Shown here piece by piece: positions 60,253-64,000 of a DNA stretch of 64,000 bases. The stretch spans positions 330,107 to 394,106 of the forward strand of contig NZ_JACHWN010000004.1 of the NCBI RefSeq assembly GCF_014191375.1. The letters run 5' to 3'. Position numbers and translations under genes: made by a program. Position 1 is the first letter of the stretch. Each line of letters opens with the position of its first letter. Below the pieces are notes generated by a model that was not told the origin of the DNA, did not search any database, and saw only the letters and a program-made list of their open reading frames with translations. Origin of the DNA: Mesorhizobium sp. RMAD-H1. GTDB taxonomy: Bacteria; Pseudomonadota; Alphaproteobacteria; Rhizobiales; Rhizobiaceae.

Positions 60253-61305
60253 GTCCCACCGATGCGCATCATTCACCGGCACCACGTCGGGGCGGCGTGG
60301 CATTCGACGGCAATCCTATCGGCCCTCCCTGGGCATTGCAGTCTCAACCGCGCTGGCAGGACAGGAAGCTCGGCACCAAGGAGGCCGGCACCGGAATTGG
60401 GCTCGTCGGGGCGTCATGCACCATGATCTGGGATGTATCGGCCTGGAACAGCGGACCTTACAATCCATCGGCAATCCGCTGAGCGCGGATTTGTCACCGA
60501 TGCCTCGGGTTGGATCTGTTGCCCATCTCTTCGGTAGAGACAACTCAAGAATGGCGGGCTGTCGCAGGCGAAGATGAGAACTATGTTTGCGCTATAGCCC
60601 TATAAATGAGAGGTGTCATCGGTCGGAACTCGCAAAATAACGGCAGGAATCCGGCCTAGGCAGGTTGGCTCTCGCTGGATCATAGGGCGATGAAGTCGGT
60701 CCTAGCTGCGCCGGCCGATGCATTGCCTCTGGTCCCGCGAAAGGTCACGAGCAGCAATCTAAACTCATGGCGTTAAAGGGGTCGCAAGCTGCCTGTCCCC
60801 TATCGAGATGAATCACCGACAAGCTGCCATTCCCGTCGCGACCCCATCTAAGACGTTCCATGTTCTACCGGGATGGCCAAAATCCATCATCCATGTAGGA
60901 ACCCCGCCGCCTGGATTGCGGCGATATCCTGAGGCGCGCCATAAGATGAGATTGGCTCTTGCCCCTCCCCCGGCACGATCGTTCCGTAACACTGAGGCCT
61001 TGGTGTCGTCCTCGTGATATATTTGGCGATCTCAAACAGCTATTTGACGCCTATATTGGTCAATGATTGTGGCAATACTCTAGACAATTTGATCGCGTTT
61101 CCGGCAAGGAGAGGGAGGTAAGCCGCCATCCAACAAACGGTCGTTTGCCAGTACTCTCTGTATTTAGCGACGGACGGAACTTAGCCTGGTCAGAGTTCAT
61201 CACGGAGGTGTCAGTGACGGCGGTTACGAAATGATCATTATCGTTGATCAATCCAAGCGGCGCACTGACTGGCTTGCCTGTGCGGGTGTAGTTAAGCACT
61301 CAACG
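60253..61305. other. About 1 kb without a convincing gene
   Basis: Short frames exist on both strands (for example 60808-61017 plus and 61060-61299 minus) but none has a ribosome-binding site plus recognisable product. Composition becomes visibly less GC-biased from about 60.5 kb rightward. The minus frame at 61060-61299 begins MLNYTRTGKPVSAPLGLIND, faintly like the start of a pyridoxamine-oxidase-type domain, then loses any pattern. I read the region as decayed or recombined DNA at the border of an accessory segment. No tRNA was found that could mark an integration site. Confidence 0.5.
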
Positions 61306-62460
61306 TTATAAGCGTGCCATCAGTGCCCCAAGCACGTTCCCGCGGGTTGAGAGATCACGCCATAGAATATGCTCATCGGTGGTATGAGCCCCGGCGCCCG
61401 TGCATCCCAAGCCGTCAAGCGTCGGAACTCCGAGCGCAGCAGTGAAGTTGCCGTCGGAGACTCCGCCCCGGAAGCTCTTCTTCAGATCGAAGCCTGCCGC
61501 AGCCGCAAACCCTTTTGCGACTTCATACAAGCGGAGCGTTTCCGGCGTTTCGACCATTGGGGGCCGGTTTATCGACCCGCTGATGTCAATGCGAACCCCA
61601 TCCCTTTCGTAAGCCAGCGCTCGAATTGCTTGTTCCATTTCCGTCGCTGCCTGTGCTGTTTCCACGCGCAGATCGATCTTGCAGCCGGCAGAATCGGCAA
61701 TGATGTTTGGCAGCACACCACCCCATATGGGAGCAATATTGGTCGTTGTTCCCTCCTCAGGATTTGAAAGCGCACTGATCCTCAAAATCAGGTCTGCGAG
61801 AGCCACTGTTGCGCTGCGGCCATCACTCCATGCGACGCCAGCATGAGCGGCTCTGCCCGTTACAGAAGCTTCAAACATGCCGAGCCCCTTCCGTGCTGTG
61901 CAGCAGGCACCAGACTGCGCCGTGGCAGGTTCAGGAATTAGAACCGCGGCTGCGTTCGCAGCTTCCCTTTCGATCACCCACCTGGAAGCGTGTGAGCCAA
62001 TCTCTTCATCCGGCGTAAACAGCAGCGTGATCGGCCGTGTGGTGGCAATACCTTCGGCTAGGATTTTCCTGAAGGCATAGAAGGCAAGAAAGGCACCCGC
62101 TTTCATGTCGAGGATACCGGGGCCGTAGGCCCTGTCTCCTTCCACCCGAAAGGGCATTGAGCCCGTGAGGGTGCCATGGGCCCAAACAGTGTCGAAATGG
62201 CAGCATACGAGGACAGGCTGGCCATTACCCTTCGTCCTGGCAATCAAGTTGTCGCCACCGCCATCTAGCCCGCGCACTCTGTCGATAGCCGCGCCGGCAC
62301 TATCCAGTTCTGCTTCAATCTTGTCCATCAGCGTGCCGACCGCGGCCGGATCGCTGCTTGGGGTCTCGATTTTGACCCACTCCGCAAGTTCCCGCAGCAG
62401 GATTTCGCTTGGCTCGATTTTGAATGGCAATTGCGTCACGTCAGCCGAAGCCCGGTCCAT
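61306..62460 (-). CDS. M20-family metallopeptidase (carboxypeptidase G2-like)
   Basis: A 384-residue zinc hydrolase. The metal-site motifs are VCCHFDTVWAHGTL (His), GPGILDMKAGAFLA (bridging Asp), FTPDEEIGSHAS (Glu-Glu) and IPEPATAQS. The dimerisation domain lies between about residues 185 and 300, and the final metal His is in GAGAHTTDEHI. No signal peptide is present, unlike secreted carboxypeptidase G2. Substrates could be folate-like or N-acyl glutamate compounds. ATG 62460 follows GGGAGGAACAAC; the in-frame start at 62571 is unsupported. Divergent from the IclR gene. Confidence 0.88.
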   Translation of the reverse strand: MDRASADVTQLPFKIEPSEILLRELAEWVKIETPSSDPAAVGTLMDKIEAELDSAGAAIDRVRGLDGGGDNLIARTKGNGQPVLVCCHFDTVWAHGTLTGSMPFRVEGDRAYGPGILDMKAGAFLAFYAFRKILAEGIATTRPITLLFTPDEEIGSHASRWVIEREAANAAAVLIPEPATAQSGACCTARKGLGMFEASVTGRAAHAGVAWSDGRSATVALADLILRISALSNPEEGTTTNIAPIWGGVLPNIIADSAGCKIDLRVETAQAATEMEQAIRALAYERDGVRIDISGSINRPPMVETPETLRLYEVAKGFAAAAGFDLKKSFRGGVSDGNFTAALGVPTLDGLGCTGAGAHTTDEHILWRDLSTRGNVLGALMARL

Positions 62461-62613
62461 TGTTGTTCCTCCCGATTGCGCGGCTCCTTGTGGGCGGCAA
62501 GCGCTCAGCCTAAGCACAGTCCTCATTGACAGGCGCTTCGAGCTTCTGCTGAAGCCGCTTGACAATGGCATGAAAACTGGAAATGTTCAATATCAGGAAC
62601 GAGGTTCATAATC

Positions 62614-63447
62614 ATGAACGATGAAAACAGATCAGCAGGCCGGGTCCTTGACGTCCTGGAGCATCTTGCAGGGCGGCCAGATGGCGCGTCGCTGACAGAG
62701 ATCTGTGCGGCGCTGGAGCTGCCCAAGAGCAGCGCGCACGTGCTTTTGAGAACGGTACTGGCACGCGGATATGTGACGAAGGATCGAAGCGAGCGTTACG
62801 TACTGAACGAAGTGTTTCGCACCTACGGTTTTGGATGGGGCGGTCACCGTCACGCACACCTGATTGCCGTGGCCAACCCTATCATGGAAGAGTTAGCCGC
62901 TGCCGTCGGCGAGACCGTACTGCTTGGAACGGTCGAAGGGGGAGTTGTCAGAACGCTCTCCAAAGTGGTCGCCGACCAGGTCATTCGCTACGACGTGTCG
63001 CTCTCAACCCCCTCGCCATACTACTGCACCGCAATGGGGCGGGTTGTCGTGGCATTTTCTCCTGAGAGCCAGCGGGACCTCAGGCTGCTGTCGACCGAGC
63101 GGGAAAAGCACACCGACAAGACAGTAACAGATTTGCATACGCTCCGCAGGATCATCGAGCGGGTCGCAGAAGACGGCTACGCGATTGTGGAGGAGGAATT
63201 CGTGGTGGGAGGAACGGGGATTGCAGCACCCGTTTTCGGAAAAAATGGAGAGGTCGTCGCAGTTCTGGACATCGGCTGTGTGTCCGCACGCTTCGAGGCG
63301 AACAGAGAACGCCTGATCGAAGCTCTTCTTTCATCTGCAGGGCTGCTGTCGCAGCGCCTGCTCGGAAACAGTGACGCTCATCTAAGGGGAGGAGCAAAGG
63401 ATGACAATCCAAGCAGTAGAAGAGGTTCAAAGCGACAGCCCGGGTAA
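62614..63447 (+). CDS. IclR-family transcriptional regulator
   Basis: A 277-residue regulator. The winged helix is RVLDVLEHLAGRPDGASLTE and CAALELPKSSAHVLLRTVLA. The effector domain contains TVEGGVVRTLSKVVADQVIRYDV, CTAMGRVVVAFSP and EDGYAIVEEEFVVGGTGIAAPVF, the last being the family signature. It is divergent from the M20 peptidase and overlaps the transporter start by 47 bases, so it likely controls both: peptidase for intake of a conjugate and transporter for its uptake. The C-terminal tail past GNSDAH is unconserved and read across the transporter start. Confidence 0.9.
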   Translation: MNDENRSAGRVLDVLEHLAGRPDGASLTEICAALELPKSSAHVLLRTVLARGYVTKDRSERYVLNEVFRTYGFGWGGHRHAHLIAVANPIMEELAAAVGETVLLGTVEGGVVRTLSKVVADQVIRYDVSLSTPSPYYCTAMGRVVVAFSPESQRDLRLLSTEREKHTDKTVTDLHTLRRIIERVAEDGYAIVEEEFVVGGTGIAAPVFGKNGEVVAVLDIGCVSARFEANRERLIEALLSSAGLLSQRLLGNSDAHLRGGAKDDNPSSRRGSKRQPG

Positions 63448-63928
63448 CATGTCGCTGGCCACGCGCCGGCGTCAGCTCGCGTCGGCCTGCATCGGCAATG
63501 TTCTGGAGTTTTACGACTTTGTGATCTATGCGTTTCTGGCGAGCATTATCGCTCACCAGTTTTTCCCGAGCGATAACGAAGTCGCTTCGCTTCTGGCTTC
63601 GTTCGCCGCGTTCGGCGTAGGCTTTCTTGCACGGCCCCTGGGGGGCATCATAATTGGCCGGATCGGCGACAAGCTCGGCCGCAAGTATGCTCTGCTTCTG
63701 ACGATATTCGGTATGGCGTTGGGAACAGTAGGCATCGGCATTCTGCCCACATACCAGACCATCGGCATCCTGGCTCCGATCCTTCTGGTCGCATTGCGAC
63801 TGGTCCAGGGACTTGCGGCCGGAGGAGAATGGGGCGGAGCGACGGCATTCATCGCAGAATCGGCGCCCAAGGGCCGGCGGGGGCTTTATGGTGCGATCGG
63901 ACAGGTGTTGGTTTCCACGCAGAACTGA
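63401..63928 (+). pseudogene. MHS-type major facilitator transporter, truncated
   Basis: The first 168 or so residues of a metabolite:proton symporter. LASACIGNVLEFYDFVIYAF is the family start, GFLARPLGGIIIGRIGDKLG the MHS signature loop, and ALRLVQGLAAGGEWGGATAF plus ESAPKGRRGLYGAIGQ the fourth-helix region. Full members have about 430 residues. Here the frame changes character after GQ and stops at TGA 63928, where an IS21-like end begins (about 63906). ATG 63401 has a strong AAGGGGAGGAGC site. I call it an insertion-disrupted gene; the rest may lie beyond the window. Confidence 0.78.
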
Positions 63929-64000
63929 GCCGGTTAGGCGCATAATTTCCATTGAGAATTGAGCCATGTGAACCTTCCCCCAGCGCGGAGAGCGACGGGG
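63906..64000. mobile_element. Probable terminal end of an IS21-family insertion sequence
   Basis: From 63906 (TGTTGG) the sequence carries two direct repeats, TTTCCACGCAGAACTGAGCC (63912-63931) and TTTCCATTGAGAATTGAGCC (63946-63965), 34 bases apart. Multiple terminal repeats of about 20 bases behind a 5'-TG end are the hallmark of IS21-family elements, and CCAC.CAGAACTGA.CC units are familiar from their rhizobial members. No transposase frame is reached before the window ends. The assignment rests on the repeat pattern and on the disrupted transporter gene. Confidence 0.6.

Noticed and set aside
60808..61017. 69-codon plus-strand frame in the gene-poor region
   Set aside because: No ribosome-binding site, composition or motif supports it.
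61060..61299. 79-codon minus-strand frame downstream of the M20 gene
   Set aside because: Only the first 20 residues look protein-like; no family match could be argued and there is no clear ribosome-binding site.

Overview
The window looks like a chromosomal segment of a GC-rich alphaproteobacterium of the order Hyphomicrobiales (rhizobia/Brucella relatives). The evidence is the order def-fmt-truA next to dapE and dapD, the rpmH-rnpA-yidC-engB-argB block on one strand, a BTLCP-type cysteine peptidase, an Atu4866-like protein, and mosaic palindromic intergenic repeats of the kind known from rhizobia. I cannot name the genus from sequence alone. No rRNA, tRNA or CRISPR array was seen.

Region 1 (1-16.4 kb) is core housekeeping. 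It holds peptide deformylase (3' end only), Met-tRNA formyltransferase, TruA, the lysine/diaminopimelate genes dapE and dapD, a LOG-family protein, a HAD 5'-nucleotidase, argB, an ECF sigma/anti-sigma pair, the GTPase EngB, an XAT acetyltransferase, and rpmH-rnpA-yidC. Palindromic repeats fill most gaps, and one forms the last codons of truA. Region 2 (16.4-23.6 kb) has a structured leader before a 61-residue membrane protein, RidA, a DUF4105 protein, the periplasmic methionine sulfoxide reductase system msrP-msrQ, a secreted hydrolase and a ketoglutarate-semialdehyde-type dehydrogenase.

Region 3 (23.6-31.4 kb) is one long minus-strand thiamine operon: TPP riboswitch, thiD-thiO-thiS-thiG-thiE-thiF-thiY-tenA-thiZ-thiX. 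It joins thiazole synthesis to uptake and salvage of the pyrimidine half; thiC is not in it. Region 4 (31.6-37.4 kb) has a PAS-PAS-GGDEF-EAL protein, a XylX-like 2-keto-3-deoxypentonate dehydratase and a membrane PQQ glucose dehydrogenase.

Region 5 (37.7-44.9 kb) is the most intriguing. A HutC-type repressor is divergent from a polar amino acid ABC transporter, a histidine-ammonia-lyase homologue and a monomeric-sarcosine-oxidase-like flavoenzyme. The lyase homologue has lost exactly the Ala-Ser-Gly triad that makes the MIO cofactor. I infer a catabolic module for a histidine-like, perhaps N-methylated, compound; ergothionase is the nearest precedent for a cofactor-free member of this fold. 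Region 6 (45.0-54.7 kb) is a LacI-controlled Amadori-compound (fructosamine) operon with FrlB-, FrlC- and FrlD-like enzymes, a complete carbohydrate ABC transporter and a DadA-type oxidoreductase.

Region 7 (54.7-60.2 kb) is a LysR-led set of small stress or detoxification genes and a divergent ohrR/ohr pair. Region 8 (60.2-64 kb) looks like accessory DNA: about 1.1 kb with no convincing gene, then an M20 peptidase, an IclR regulator and an MHS-type transporter cut off by what appears to be the end of an IS21-family element at the right edge.
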